Positions 33,209 to 44,590 of a stretch of 64,000 nucleotides of DNA are shown piece by piece (positions within the stretch are counted from its first letter, which is position 1; every line of letters starts with the position of its first letter). Position numbers and translations under genes: made by a program. The stretch is taken from positions 1 through 64,000 of the forward strand of contig LLCB01000196.1 of NCBI GenBank assembly GCA_001414345.1, read 5' to 3'. The notes beneath the pieces are model-generated. The model made no database searches. It was not told the DNA's origin and saw only the letters and a list, made by a program, of their open reading frames with translations. Origin of the DNA: Hymenoscyphus infarciens (Eukaryota; Ascomycota; Leotiomycetes; Helotiales; Helotiaceae).

Positions 33209-34108
33209 TCACAACTTCGGCGTAGGGATACTCTTCTTCCACTCGGCAACCCTCCTCTTCCCCTCCTCCTTCCTCTTCGCTTCCTCCTCCCCACCACCCC
33301 CACCTAACTTCTCATTCTTCTTACTCCCCAAATACCCCAGCGTCTCCTTGAACATCTCCTCCTTCATCGTCCCATAAATGCCCGTTTTCCCCATCAATGT
33401 CAGCTTCCTCTCTTTCACAAAAGTCAGCGCCTCTTCTAACCCTCCTAATCCATCTACAATCCTGTTTTCCAACGCTTCTTTTCCGCCCCAGCGTTTCGCT
33501 TCTAGGACTACGACTTTGTAGACTGAGGGATCGAGTTTGTCTCGGAATATGGAGGACATGGGGGGTAAGAGAGGGACGCCGAATTCGAGTTCGTTGATGC
33601 AGAGGAAGCCTTTCGAGGGGTTGAAGATACGGTAGTCGTGGTACATTGCTAGCATGAAGCCGCCGGCGAAGGCGTGGCCATTTAACAAAGCAATCGTTGG
33701 CATTGGGTATCTTTTGCCAAATCCATTAGCTATTGTTCTCTCACTTCTTCTATTTCACTTCGAAATATGCCGGGTCACAACTCACGTCAACAACCGTTTA
33801 AAGAGCGCCCAAAGACTATTCGGAAAGAAGCCATTGGTACTTGATGCATGGTCGAGATCTAAGCCGTTGCTGTAGAATTTCGGGATCCCCGAGGTGGTGA
33901 TTACTACTCCGGAGGGGTACTCGAATTCTAGGATATCGAGGGCTAGGAGGAAGGTTTGGCAGAAGGCGGTTGTGAGACGATTGTCTGGGGGGGAAGTGAA
34001 GGTTAGGATATAGATTCCTTTTGAAGGCCTTTGGCAGGTTATCTGGCCCGTGGGAGGGCTGGTAGGAGAAGGTTGGATAGGGAGGGTGCAGAGGGTCTCG
34101 AAGGTCAT
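33209..34108 (-). CDS. enoyl-CoA hydratase/isomerase (crotonase) family
   Basis: Two exons, 33786-34108 and 33209-33710, with a 75-bp intron (33711-33785), giving 274 residues. The splice joins LLT to YPMPTIALLNGHAFAGG, the conserved crotonase block. The first oxyanion-hole segment is IPKFYSNGLDLDH and the second is GHAFAGGFMLAMYHDYRI. The C-terminus is a Glu/Lys/Gly-rich extension ending in PTPKL. PKL is a weak, non-canonical relative of the SKL peroxisome signal. Peroxisomal location is plausible for a fatty-acid enzyme but not shown. The exact reaction (hydratase or Delta3-Delta2 isomerase) cannot be read from the visible residues. Head to head with ALG2 across 374 bp. Confidence 0.9.
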
Positions 34109-34482
34109 TTTGGAGGCAGGATTGAAGGTGTTGAGAGGATTTGAGGCGGGTTTGGGGTTGGTTGACAGGATTTCAAACAGTGTGTACTAGTAGTATATGT
34201 GGTATATGAGGTTGGCGGGGTTTGTAGTGGCATGAAGTGCTTGATCACTAGGTAACTACCTACTACGGTACTACGGAGGTACGGTACTACCTTACCCGGG
34301 AGTCTTCGGCTACTTTGCCTCGGCTCGCAAGGCTGAGAAGAGACGAGAGCCTGGGACCACAATTAGTGGGGCATCAAGACCAGCCTGGCGGGGCTCTGAA
34401 AGCCCCTGAGGCGGCGAGGCGGCGAGGCGGCGAGGCCACCATCATCGCTTTGAATTCACAGAAATCTGTCACTAACAACACC
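34109..34482. promoter_or_regulatory. divergent promoter, crotonase / ALG2
   Basis: 374 bp shared by two divergent genes. It contains a GC-rich 9-bp direct repeat (GAGGCGGCG, about three copies, 34408-34436), 50 bp before the ALG2 ATG, and ACGGTAC repeats at about 34,262-34,290. No named site. Confidence 0.45.
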
Positions 34483-36114
34483 ATGGCGCCCAAACCTCCC
34501 GCCACCACCAAGCCGCGCACTTTATTATTCTTCCATCCTGATCTGGGTATTGGTGGTGCTGAAAGGTTGATAATTGATGCCGCAGTAGGATTACAAAACC
34601 GAGGGCACAAAGTAGTCATCTTCACCAGTCATTGCGATCCCAAGCATTGCTTCGATGAAGCTCGCGATGGTACCAATTCTCTCTATAATCGTTTCGCAGA
34701 TTGGACTCTAATTATTAAATAGGAACTCTGGACGTCCGTGTTCGCGGGAACTCGATAATCCCAGCCTCGCTTCTCTCTCGGTTCTCCATCATCTGCGCAA
34801 TCTTGCGCCAATTCCACCTCATCCTCTCCACATACTTCACATCCGAATTGCGCTCTCTAAACCCCGACGCTTTCATAGTCGATCAATTGAGCGCCGGTCT
34901 TCCCTGGCTGCGATATTTCTACCCAAAGACCCGCATATTATTCTACTGCCATTTCCCGGATTTATTACTCGCTCAAGGCAGATCATCTTTGTTCAAACGG
35001 ATATATAGAATTCCTTTTGATACGCTGGAACAATGGAGTATGAGTTTTGCGGATTCCATAGTGGTGAATTCTGGATTCACAAAGGCTGTTGTGGGGAGGG
35101 TATGGCCTGATCTTGTGAAGGAGAAGGATCTCGAAATTGTGTATCCTTGTGTGGATGTGAGGGAGAAGACTTTTGAGGAGAAGGAGGAGGCTGTTGCTGC
35201 GTGGAGGGATAGAGGGATTATTTTGAGTATCAATCGATTTGAGAGGAAGAAGGATATTGGGCTTGCTATTAAGGCTTATGCGGGTCTCGGGAAACATGGA
35301 AGAGAGGGGACCAGACTCGTACTAGCTGGTATGTTTGACCCTCTGGGTGGGAACAAAAGTGCTAATATAAATAGGTGGATATGATCATCGCGTACAAGAA
35401 AATGTGCTCTGCCACAAGGAGCTTGTAACTCTCGCCGAATCTCTGGGGTTGAAAACTGCCACCACCAAGACGATTGTATCAGCCCTGAATGTCGCTGATA
35501 ATGTGGATGTTCTATTCCTACAATCGGTACCAAATGCTTTGAAGGAAATGCTACTTGCATCGGCAAGCTTACTAGTGTACACCCCATCAAACGAACATTT
35601 TGGCATCGTACCCTTAGAGGCAATGTTGGCTGGTGTACCAGTACTCGCAGCCAACACTGGCGGTCCACTCGAAACTGTCGTCCATGGAAAGACAGGATGG
35701 CTATGCTCACCAGATGACATCGAGAGTTGGACTTCGGTCATGAACAATGCAGTTCACAAAATGTCCAAGAAGGAATTAGAGTTGATGGGCAAGACAGGGA
35801 AGGAAAGAGTCAAGAGCGAGTTTTCCGATGTTAAGATGGCGGAGAGACTCGATATCATCATCACGAAGATGGAAGGGGTTGAACGAAGAAGCGCCGGAGA
35901 GCTTTCGATGTTCATCCTCTCGATTGGCATCGTTATTTGGGATGCGATATTTTTTCTGGTATTTCAGAATGGGGGTATGAGTAGAAAGGTCGGTTTTGGA
36001 TTACCACCTTTTACTCTTACTTTGCTGGCTGTTGTTTCTTGGGTTGGGTACTTGGCTGTGGGGACTTCTCAGGCGAGAGGGCGTCCTGAAGATGCGATTC
36101 CGAATCAGAAGTAG
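34483..36114 (+). CDS. ALG2: alpha-1,3/1,6-mannosyltransferase Alg2
   Basis: Three exons, 34483-34669, 34723-35328 and 35375-36114, giving 510 residues. Intron 1 (53 bp) restores ARDGTLDVRVRGNSIIP. Intron 2 (46 bp, GTATGT donor, GCTAAT branch) restores LAGGYDHRVQEN. Alg2 adds the second and third mannoses to the dolichol-linked N-glycan precursor on the cytosolic face of the ER. Evidence: HPDLGIGGAERL near the start (GT-B fold phosphate loop), CHFPDLLLAQ, and the family-4 EX7E motif EHFGIVPLE at about residue 338. Two C-terminal hydrophobic segments (about 445-465 and 475-495) suit ER membrane association. The start ATG has a CACC context. Family length is usual for fungi. Confidence 0.95.
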
Positions 36115-36415
36115 GGGGGGGGGCAACCTTATGTATCAAAACAAGAAATATTGAGAAATATTCGTGTACAAAGTAAATTAATAAAAAAAACTCGCAGACT
36201 TCTATGTGTGTATATATAAAACTCTCCCTCTTTTTTTTGCTCAAATAGTTTATTTAGCTGTATATTTAAAACTCAGCCAATCATGTTCACTCTTGGCACT
36301 AGTGGGGGTTAGTGCGAAAATCGGAAGACCCTTGATTGACCACGTGCGGGCGCATCTCAATCGCGTCGGGTTCCTCCCATCAAGAGATTTATTAGTAGGT
36401 GGTAACACTTACAAT
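36115..36415. other. intergenic, ALG2 to oxidoreductase gene
   Basis: 301 bp. A run of eight or nine G follows the ALG2 stop. The rest is AT-rich and then GC-richer before the next ATG. Nothing assignable. Confidence 0.5.
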
Positions 36416-37995
36416 ATGTTGCTCTCAAATCCTCCCCGTTCAAGCGTCCGCTCCATACGACGGGTGCTCCTGGCTGTCAATGCTTTATCCTCCCATCAAC
36501 CTCATTCCCTCTTTACCCCCCGATGCACAAGAGCCTTCACAGAAGGGGGTCCCGCGGAAGATGCCACCGACTCACCTCGCCCATCTTTTCCACCGAGGTA
36601 TAAAGCTGTTGTCGTAGGTGCTGGACCTGCGGGTGTTGCGGTGGGTAAGTGACTTTCTCATTTTTGAATTCCTACTCTTAGTGGCTGGAGGAAAGGTTCG
36701 TTTCGTAGAGTCATTGGGGGGCGAAGGAGGAAGAAAAACACCTGACTAATTTGGGTTGCAGTGGGAAATCTTTTGGAACAGGGGAAGAAACCTATCTTAT
36801 GGATTGATAATGATAAGTTTAGTGGGGGAAGATTGAACAAGTTTTATAGGGAGGTTCCTAGGTACGGGTCTCCCGAGTTTTCGCCACATGAGCTTTTAGA
36901 AGAGAAACTGACACGAGTAGTAATACGAAAGTCAAGAGATTTGTGATGTATGCTGAGGCATTGGAGAGTTTCAAGAAGGTTATTGGGCAGACGGAGAAGC
37001 CCAATGCGTATACAGTACTCAAAGACTTGGATCAGGAGAAGACTTGTCATATTGCTGAGGCTGCGGATCTGTGTATCATGTTGACCAAGGGGCTTGATCG
37101 ATCCCATGGGGTTTACAGTAGAAGAGGGAAGATTCTAAGTGCAGAATTGACACCGGTGAGTGGTTTTACCTAAATCTTCATATATCAAAGTTTCGTGACT
37201 GACAATAAACAGGATGAGGGATGGAAAATCAAAACGACTGGGAAACCACCTCTACATGCCGACATGGTAGTTCTCTGCACTGGCGCCTCGCCGAAGACAA
37301 CATCAGATGAACACCTGGTTGGCAAAGGTGCAAAAAAACTCAAGTTCCTCGCTCTAGATGAAGCATTACAGCCATCCCGTCTTGGAAGCAGATTTAATCC
37401 CAACAAGAGAAGTTCGGTGGCGGTGATTGGAGCTTCCCACAGCGCTATTCTTGTTCTGAGGAATCTTTATAATCTCGCTGCCTCGGGGACACATCCAAAA
37501 CTCAGTGTTAAATGGTTTACACGTCATCCTCTACGTTACGCAGAAGAAAGGGACGGTTGGATTTTGAGAGACAACACCGGACTAAAAGGCGACGTCGCAA
37601 CCTGGGCGAAGGAAAATCTCGAGGAAGATAAATTGGACGGTAGCGATGTGTGCAGATACATTAGAAAAATCAACACCGCGGGACCGGATGGGAAGGACGA
37701 TCCTGAAAAGTACCGTCTAGTTTTGAATAACTGTACACATATCTGTCAAGCGGTTGGCTACGGGCGAAATCCCCTCCCTGCATTCTTGAGGGGCGAGGAG
37801 AAGTTGGATTTGGTGTTTGATCATGAGACGGGGGGGTTCATGGAGGTGGGTAGTGGGAATAAGGTTGAGGGACTTTATGGGGCGGGGATTGCGTTTCCCG
37901 AGAGGGTTACGGATCCGGAGGGGAATGTAGAGATGGCTGTGGGCTTGTGGAAATTTATGGCTTTTTTGAAGAGGGTTGTTCCGAAGTGGACTTGA
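36416..37995 (+). CDS. FAD/NAD(P)-binding oxidoreductase, probable mitochondrial
   Basis: Four exons, 36416-36644, 36762-36861, 36921-37155 and 37213-37995, giving 448 residues. Each join keeps the frame. The first restores the FAD dinucleotide fold [13 protein letters not shown] and the second gives [13 protein letters not shown] second nucleotide fold reads [11 protein letters not shown] at about 270. The C-terminal [11 protein letters not shown] segment resembles the flavin-closing region of pyridine-nucleotide oxidoreductases and monooxygenases. The first 40 residues have many Arg and Ser and no acidic residue ([18 protein letters not shown]), as in a mitochondrial presequence. Substrate unknown. 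The family is usually annotated only as FAD-dependent oxidoreductase. It lies downstream of ALG2 in the same orientation, with no functional link implied. Confidence 0.85.
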
Positions 37996-38566
37996 TTGGT
38001 CGATGGTGTAGGAGGGTGTGGTTGCTTATAGAGATGTATTGATAGATTTGGGATGGGCGCGAGATTTTTAGATGAGAATTGACTACCTGACGGGCACTTG
38101 AGACTCGTTTGTGTTTCCAGACAGGCTAGCAGATTATCAGATCAGGTGAGGGTTTGTACTCACCCCGCTGATGGTATAAGAAGTCCCTCTTATGTTCATT
38201 TTCTTTGTGTTACAACGTCAATTCTCCATACAGATAAACTTCGCTAAATACAGTGATCACGAAAACCCAGTCAGACGTCAAATAAATCAGAGCCACTAGC
38301 GTATAACATGAGTGTACATCCTCTGCAATCGTTCTCAAAGAATATCTTCCTCGTGATGAATAGCCCACCTCTAGCACGTCAGAAGTGAAGTAGAACAGCC
38401 CATGGTGGAATGGTGGTATAGTGGTGGGGTAATGCTCAAGCCTGTTACATCCTATTTAGATCCTTGAACAAGCTACCTAGTCTCTAGCAGGATATAAGAC
38501 CAGATTAATGCCGCTTCCACCAGCGGTATAGCTCTCACTACTTGTCCCTCGTCAATTGACCGAACA
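37996..38566. other. intergenic
   Basis: 571 bp between the oxidoreductase and the small gene. No open frame of note and no recognisable site. Confidence 0.5.
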
Positions 38567-39022
38567 ATGGACAGCCATCTGCTCAACGACACCCTCCGCG
38601 TCTACTTCTCAAGATCTAACTTCAAAGTCCAAACCCCTCCGGCAGTCTACCCAGTCGAAACCGACCACTTCTTCGAGGTTTAGTACATAGTTAATATAAT
38701 CATCCCTATGATCTATGAGAACTGATAAGAGCTATAAATTGGCCAGCTTGTACCTAGGTAGACCTTTCATCCTTCGTCAACGATGACCACAACTTGTTCC
38801 CAGATCACCAGAGCCGACAATCAGCAATAGGTAGCGATCCCGTTGGCACGCTATCCAGAAGATGGTTTCATTCGAGTGTATCTGGACACCCCGTTGCAAA
38901 GTGGGATCACGGTGGAAGCAGCTGTCAGGTCCCTGGCGCGGGATATGAGAGATAGGGCCTCGACGTATTCGCAACTGACACGACATGTTGGAAGAGCTTT
39001 GTGTAATGCAATGGGCTGGTAA
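38567..39022 (+). CDS. small two-exon gene of unknown function (about 100 aa)
   Basis: Exon 1, 38567-38677, begins MDSHLLNDTLRVYFSRSNF and has GC-rich third positions unlike its AT-rich surroundings. Exon 2, 38831-39022, includes LARYPEDGFIRVYLDTPLQ and ends NAMGW then TAA. Both are open, in the same phase, and joined by a 153-bp segment starting GTTTAG and ending AATAG. The donor is weak, so the exact 5' junction may differ. The protein has no signal peptide, no transmembrane segment and no domain I recognise. It reads like a soluble alpha/beta protein. It could also be the surviving part of a longer, degraded gene. Confidence 0.5.
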
Positions 39023-41298
39023 GCTGGTAATGGCAACTGCGGACCTGGATAACGGACATTTGGGGGACTTGCTGTGATTGTCGCAGAATGCAAGTTATGT
39101 ATTCGCCTGTAACTAGGTACCTAGGTAGCGATTTTGATGTAGACTACTAAAAGCAAGGAACTGAGGTGCGGACCAACAAAGGTTTGAAGGTTACAGCTTG
39201 GGACTCTACTTATGAAGAGTGTGGGGATAATTATCTTCTTAAAGGATTATGAAGAATGTGTTCTTTAGTTTGACCAGGTCTTCTAGTTCTATTTTCTAGG
39301 GATTAGACGATAGTTTTAATATATACTAAAATGGCTATAATTGACTTCTATAGTTTACAAAAACAACTGAAGTGTTCTAAATTATCTAATATATTTCAAA
39401 TAGATAGATACTACTTAGATAGATATCTTATTCTTTATACTTTTAAAATACTCGAGACTTTATCTAACTAATCAACTTAATCTAACTAGCTCTAAATAAT
39501 CTAGTTTAATAGTTTATATTATTAGACTTAACTACCTACGCTTATAACGTATAGCGAGAGTTTATAAATATTCGCTTAATTGTTTTTTATATATACTTAA
39601 AAACACTAAAAAGCACTCTTTTTAGAACTCTATTATAAATCTTATTATAATTATTCTATTAGTCTTCTTAGAGATTTCTCTTTAGCTTTAAGATATCTAT
39701 GAATTAAACTAGTATTATTATATAGAATCTAACTATCTTATATTTTATTTTAAGTAGAGTAGATAGTATTTTGAAATATACTAGATTTCGTCTAATTTTA
39801 GTATATTCTAGTGTTTTTCTAACTCTATCTACTTTTAACTTTATATAACTTATTATATAGTACTTTATTAGTATCTTAGTCTTAGAGAAGTACTAGTTAA
39901 TTCTTTAAAATAATCTAGTATTAAATCTTAGTCGTTACTTATATATAAAGTTAAGTATATAAAAGATTTTATTTAAGATAACTTTTAGTAGTAAAAAAGA
40001 GAGCTAATGAATATTTACTAACTCTTATTATAGTAATATAATTATTTACTTCTATTTCTCTTATAATAATATAGAAAGCCTCTCTATTAGTAAAAGTAAG
40101 TAACTATTAAAGAAGATTTCGTAGAAATAGCTTAAAGTACCTCGACTTAATAGTATTAACTTACTACGCTATTATAGAGTAGTTATTTATCTTAGAATAT
40201 TAGCTTAAATCTATAGTTAATATATTCTATCGCTAATTAGTCTTTACTTTAATACTTCTATTCTTTATAAAATACTTATTTATATTTAGAATATAAAGTC
40301 TAGAACGAGAAGATAGCTAGTAGTTAAGCGTCGTATCTAAATAGTTAAAAAAGAGCGATATAGAACTAGATTTATCTAAAGAATACTTCTCTAGCGAATA
40401 TAAATATATTCACGAATAGCTTTTTTCCTATTAATCTAAATAATAAATAGAAGTCTTAATTTAACGATTCTTCTCTATTTACTAATATAATCTTATAATA
40501 TAAAATATAAAAGTATTATATCTATAATTAAATAGTTAAATAAGATTTATCTTTAGTATAATTTAACTAATTGAAAAGTAATTAGTAGAATTAATTATAT
40601 CCTAGAATATTAGAGATAGAAAAAGTTATTAGATACTCGAGAGAATAGTAACCTAGTCCTTTTTCCACTTATACGAATTCTTTATAAATACTAATAAACA
40701 TTTACAAATAAACTAATTAGCTACGAATACAAAAACTACGAATGACAAATATCTAATTATCTACGAATATAAATAATAAATAACAAGTATAATTATTTAT
40801 CGATTCCCTAGATAGACCTACCTAGAGAACAGTCACCTCTCTTTAAGATACGGTATAAAAGAGGTTAGCTCTGAATATAAACTCTCTCTTAGATTTAAGA
40901 TTTTCAACTCTTATTGTTTTATTCTCGGTTCTTAACATCAGACGATACAAATATCAAGTATTACGAGTTTCCCTAGTATATAACAAAAGATTTTTTTAGG
41001 AAATTCCATGCCTCTTCTTGATTTTATTATAGTTATTAAACTCTCTATACTGTTGTCTATTATAGTATTTCGACAGAAGACAGATGTGGCTTAAAAGTCC
41101 CTCTAAACTATACTCTCAAGTGCCTTCTTAGATTTAGGTTAGGAATATGAAGTTAGGCTTTCAACAGGTTTGCGTTGACAACTTACCGCGGTAGCAGATA
41201 TGACTCATGAGTAAGTGATTCTTCATCCAGTCATTTTTCCGTTGTATACTTGACTATCCAGATATTTCCATATTCAACCCCTGGTAGCAAAAAGCAAA
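39023..41298. mobile_element. AT-rich, RIP-like transposon remnant with LTR-like end
   Basis: From about 39,290 to 40,780 the sequence is very AT-rich, with TAA/TAG stops in every frame and scarce CpA/TpG, as in the large transposon block at the right of the window. Near 40,820-40,940 it passes into an LTR-like stretch: GGTATAAAAGAGG (TATA box), then CTCTCTCTTAG..TTATTGTTTTATTCTCGG and TTCTTAACA. This resembles the 3' part of a Copia-type LTR. I could not find a second copy or a reverse transcriptase motif, so the superfamily stays open. The flanks 39,023-39,290 and 41,090-41,298 are ordinary intergenic sequence. Confidence 0.45.
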
Positions 41299-41417
41299 AC
41301 ATACAACAGCAGGTATTCGCTGGTGGTCACCCACCCAACTACTAATCTGCCGATCTGAGGCTTGTGTATGGCAGAGCGGACGGGATGCCCATTTCTCCTC
41401 AGTCTATGGTCGTATGT
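41299..41417 (-). rRNA. 5S ribosomal RNA
   Basis: 119 bases on the minus strand. The 5' end ACATACGACCATAG pairs with the 3' end GTTGTATGT (helix I). The conserved core GTAGTTGGGTGGGTGACCAC and the CATCCCGTCCGCTCTGCCAT block are the standard fungal 5S sequences and include the internal RNA polymerase III control region. The variable helix is changed from other fungi but its two strands still pair (CTGAGG with CCTCAG), so the gene looks functional. A T run follows the 3' end on the minus strand, as for pol III termination. Single dispersed 5S genes are normal in Pezizomycotina. Confidence 0.93.
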
Positions 41418-42752
41418 GACTGTTTTGGTACTGTTATTACATATGAGAGTTGGCGAAGTGGCGGGGCAGGTTGAGTTGGGGTTGACACTTCAAACCCCCA
41501 CTAGCAAGAATTCTATTCCATTGGTGTAGATTGGTATTACCTCATAATGTAAGTGCTTTCTAGACAGGGGGTTCAAACAAACCTCCCTTGTTACTCCATT
41601 TCCGATTCGGGTTTTCTTAAGCACGGCACGTGACACAACCCTTCCCTTCGTGACTTTCATCTGGGGAAGAAAATGATTTTGAAACAAGACTACTGAGTGT
41701 AATTCCAATAAATCACTTGTACAAGAATTTCACAACCTTTCGCATCCAATACAGCCATCTGAGCAGCCAAAAAGAGAGATAAAATCACGTGATACTTCTC
41801 CTCGAAAGTTGTTTATCAAGCATCTGACACTCCATACGTAGATGTAAGAAGCCACCAACAGTTCCAATAAATCCCCTCGGCCCAAAAGGTTTATTGATAT
41901 TCTCTCGCGCGTCACTGCAACGTCTCATCATCTCGTATCCCGAAAATCCAAGCACATCACCCACCTCATACCCCTTCGGCAAAAGAGAACCTTCAAACTA
42001 GGAGACCCCTAGAAAACAAGAGCTCATAGATTCGAGCGAGCAAATAGATTCTCTTACCAAAGATTCAAATTAAGCAAAGGAGATCCACAAAGTGCATGTC
42101 CAAATTAATTCCCAACGCACCTGTAGCTTAGGCGAGAAAAGAAACCTTCCCGTCGTTGCCTAAATACGACCTTTGGAGTCTAACCAGGAAAAAGGAAAGG
42201 CACGAGAGGATACATGTCTGGATGTATAGAACGATCCTTCCCTACAGATTTCCAATCTGGATAGGTTATTGATTATTGGCTGCGAGAGTGCGGGCTGGCT
42301 GTGCTGCCAAATAGGCACCGAGGATTGATGAATTCATTGTTAGATTGGCCATGACCTTATATTTCACGCTCGTCCATAGCCAGAAGTCGAGGATAGGGAG
42401 TCTTTGTATTTTCTGGAATGGTGGTCTTTTCTTTTCTGGGGACCTTTGGATTTTTTACACCGTTACAAGACGTCGTATCCTTTCTTCCACGCACATTGGA
42501 ATACTTCCCGTATACCCTTCCTGTGTACTCACGTATGCATTCTCTTTGTGAAAAATATTGTGCTGACGAAGGCATAGTCTTTATTGAAAAATGGCAAGCC
42601 CCGCCTCTTAATAACACCCGTCACCACATGAAGTTGGGAAATCTAGTCCACCAGGGCCAATCTGCTCTCATTTTTTCTTCGACTGCTGCTCTGAGAGGAA
42701 ATTTGGCATTGGATTTGGAAGAAAATATTCTCTCACGAGCGATAACTTCAAA
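41418..42752. other. intergenic, 5S rRNA to aspartic protease
   Basis: 1.3 kb without a gene I can support. Short minus-strand frames (for example 41490-41708) have no domain and lie in poorly biased sequence. The 3' end likely holds the protease promoter. Confidence 0.45.
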
Positions 42753-44169
42753 ATGACCGGACCCTCAAGAACCCTCCAGTTATCCCAGTTCATGAAGCTA
42801 TGGCTCTGTATTTTATTGCTGCTGGCGACAGTGGAAGCCCAGATCCCACGAAAAATGACCGATCCCAACAAACCACGCAAACCATTCTCCATAACCCAAA
42901 CCCGAAATCCAAACTGGGTACCCCGAGAGATACCAGTAACAGTCGTCTACGCAGCCCCCTTTCGAAAACACAGGCTCCGAATGCCCCAGCCCTTGAAAGA
43001 AGCAGTCATGGAATTAGAAGCCGAGGGGGAGTTGAACAGTACGAACGTCTCATTACGGCACAAGAGAGCAAATGGATTGAAAACCAACAATACGAATGGC
43101 TTGTGAGTTTTTCCCTTGTCAGGGAGAATCTTGTTGATTTTTGGGATAGATATACATACCCCGTAGGCATAGGCTCACCACCCCAAACACTAAACATCCT
43201 GTTCGACACCGGTTCCGGCGACTTCTGGGTCTGGTCCTGGCTCATGCCAGAAACCATAACGAAAGGACGGAAAATCTACAATGCCAGTATGTCCTCCGAA
43301 TCAGCAAGATGGAATGGTCAATCTTTCAACGTTGCCTATGCATCAGGTAACGCATATGGTTTGGTTTGGCAAGATACCGTCTGGGCGGATGGAGATATTG
43401 GGATCCAAGGAAATCCGATAGAATGTGCTCAAGATGTTGGGGGGGATAACTTGAAGGCTTTGACGGGGGTTGATGGGATTATGGGGTTGAATACTTGGAT
43501 TAATGACTCGGAATATCCTATTCCTCAGCAAACTTGGCTGAGTTTTTATTTTGATAATTATCTCCCAGGTAATCTCTTTGGCACTGGAATGAGATGAATG
43601 AACAGAAGAGCTAAAATTACGTTCTAGCACCGGTGTTTACAGTATCCCTTGTCCGAAACGGGGCAGGCACGATCGATTTTGGTCGAATTGACAAAACCAA
43701 GTACACCGGTAACGTTATTTACACACCAGTCATCCCATACCCAGGCTGGGACGCATCTGGGTACTGGCTCATGAACTGGAGCGGATGGGCAATCGGAAAG
43801 GGAACATTCAACAAAACCACGAGCATGGTCCTCACGGACACGGGGTGCAACCTCACACTTTTACCAGTATCCATGGTGACCAAATACTACGCACAAGTGA
43901 GAGGCGCATATCAGCAATCCAATGGATTCTGGACATTTCCTTGCGCATCGGCTTTGCCCACTTTTACGTTTGGAATTGGAACTGCTCGAATCACTATCCA
44001 GCCTAAGAACATGGTATTTTTGGAGCTGGATGATAAGGTGATGTGTTTGGGTGCTATTCAAAATACGGATGAGGATTCTTATGTGTTGATAGGAACCCCT
44101 TGGTTAGAGGGGTTGTTCCTGATCCATGATTATGGACAAAAGCGACTTGGCTTTGCGACGAGACCCTGA
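42753..44169 (+). CDS. pepsin-like aspartic protease (family A1), secreted
   Basis: Three exons, 42753-43102, 43150-43568 and 43628-44169, giving 436 residues. Intron 1 (47 bp) restores NGLYTYPVGIGSPPQ and intron 2 (59 bp) restores YLPAPVFTVSLVRNG. Signal sequence: hydrophobic LWLCILLLLATVEA. The start could be 42753 or the internal Met at 42792, which gives a more typical signal peptide. A prosegment of about 90 residues follows. Catalytic Asp 1 lies in LFDTGSGDFWVW (about 135) and Asp 2 in LTDTGCNLTLLP (about 326). The residue after the second DTG is Cys rather than the usual Ser or Thr, which may alter activity or form a disulfide. Glycosylation sites (N-x-S/T) are frequent. The C-terminus has no clear GPI signal, so it is probably extracellular or vacuolar. 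Confidence 0.92.
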
Positions 44170-44590
44170 AAGATGACGAGGAAGATATGGAAGAAATAAA
44201 CAAGAAAGCGCATACTAGCTTTCTGGGCTTGCGGAGTGGAAATAGGTAACATTCAAGAAAGCTAATAAAAATCAACACTGTATACGAAATTCATGGTAGC
44301 CACCTCGGTGAGAATATCATACTAAGATATTATACGACGAGTAATTGACATTTCAACCTTTTCACTCTTCTCAATCGTCAGGCCAAGAAAGATGACCCTC
44401 AGTGGGGTGCGTACTTGCTAAAAGAATCCAAGACCCAAAGAGAAGCTGCGATGACAAAAAACAGAAATTAACCAGTTGGAGTTCAAATGCCACTAGGCCA
44501 AGGTATTAAAATGATTTTCCAAGGCTAGTCTGAATGTATTATAATATGTACAGAGGTAACATATCAGAGCAAAATCATGCCATTGCATCC
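44170..44590. other. convergent intergenic, protease / ORC6
   Basis: 421 bp between two 3' ends. Likely both 3' UTRs; the sequence is AT-biased, with AATAAA-like words near 44,195 and 44,262. Nothing else seen. Confidence 0.5.
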
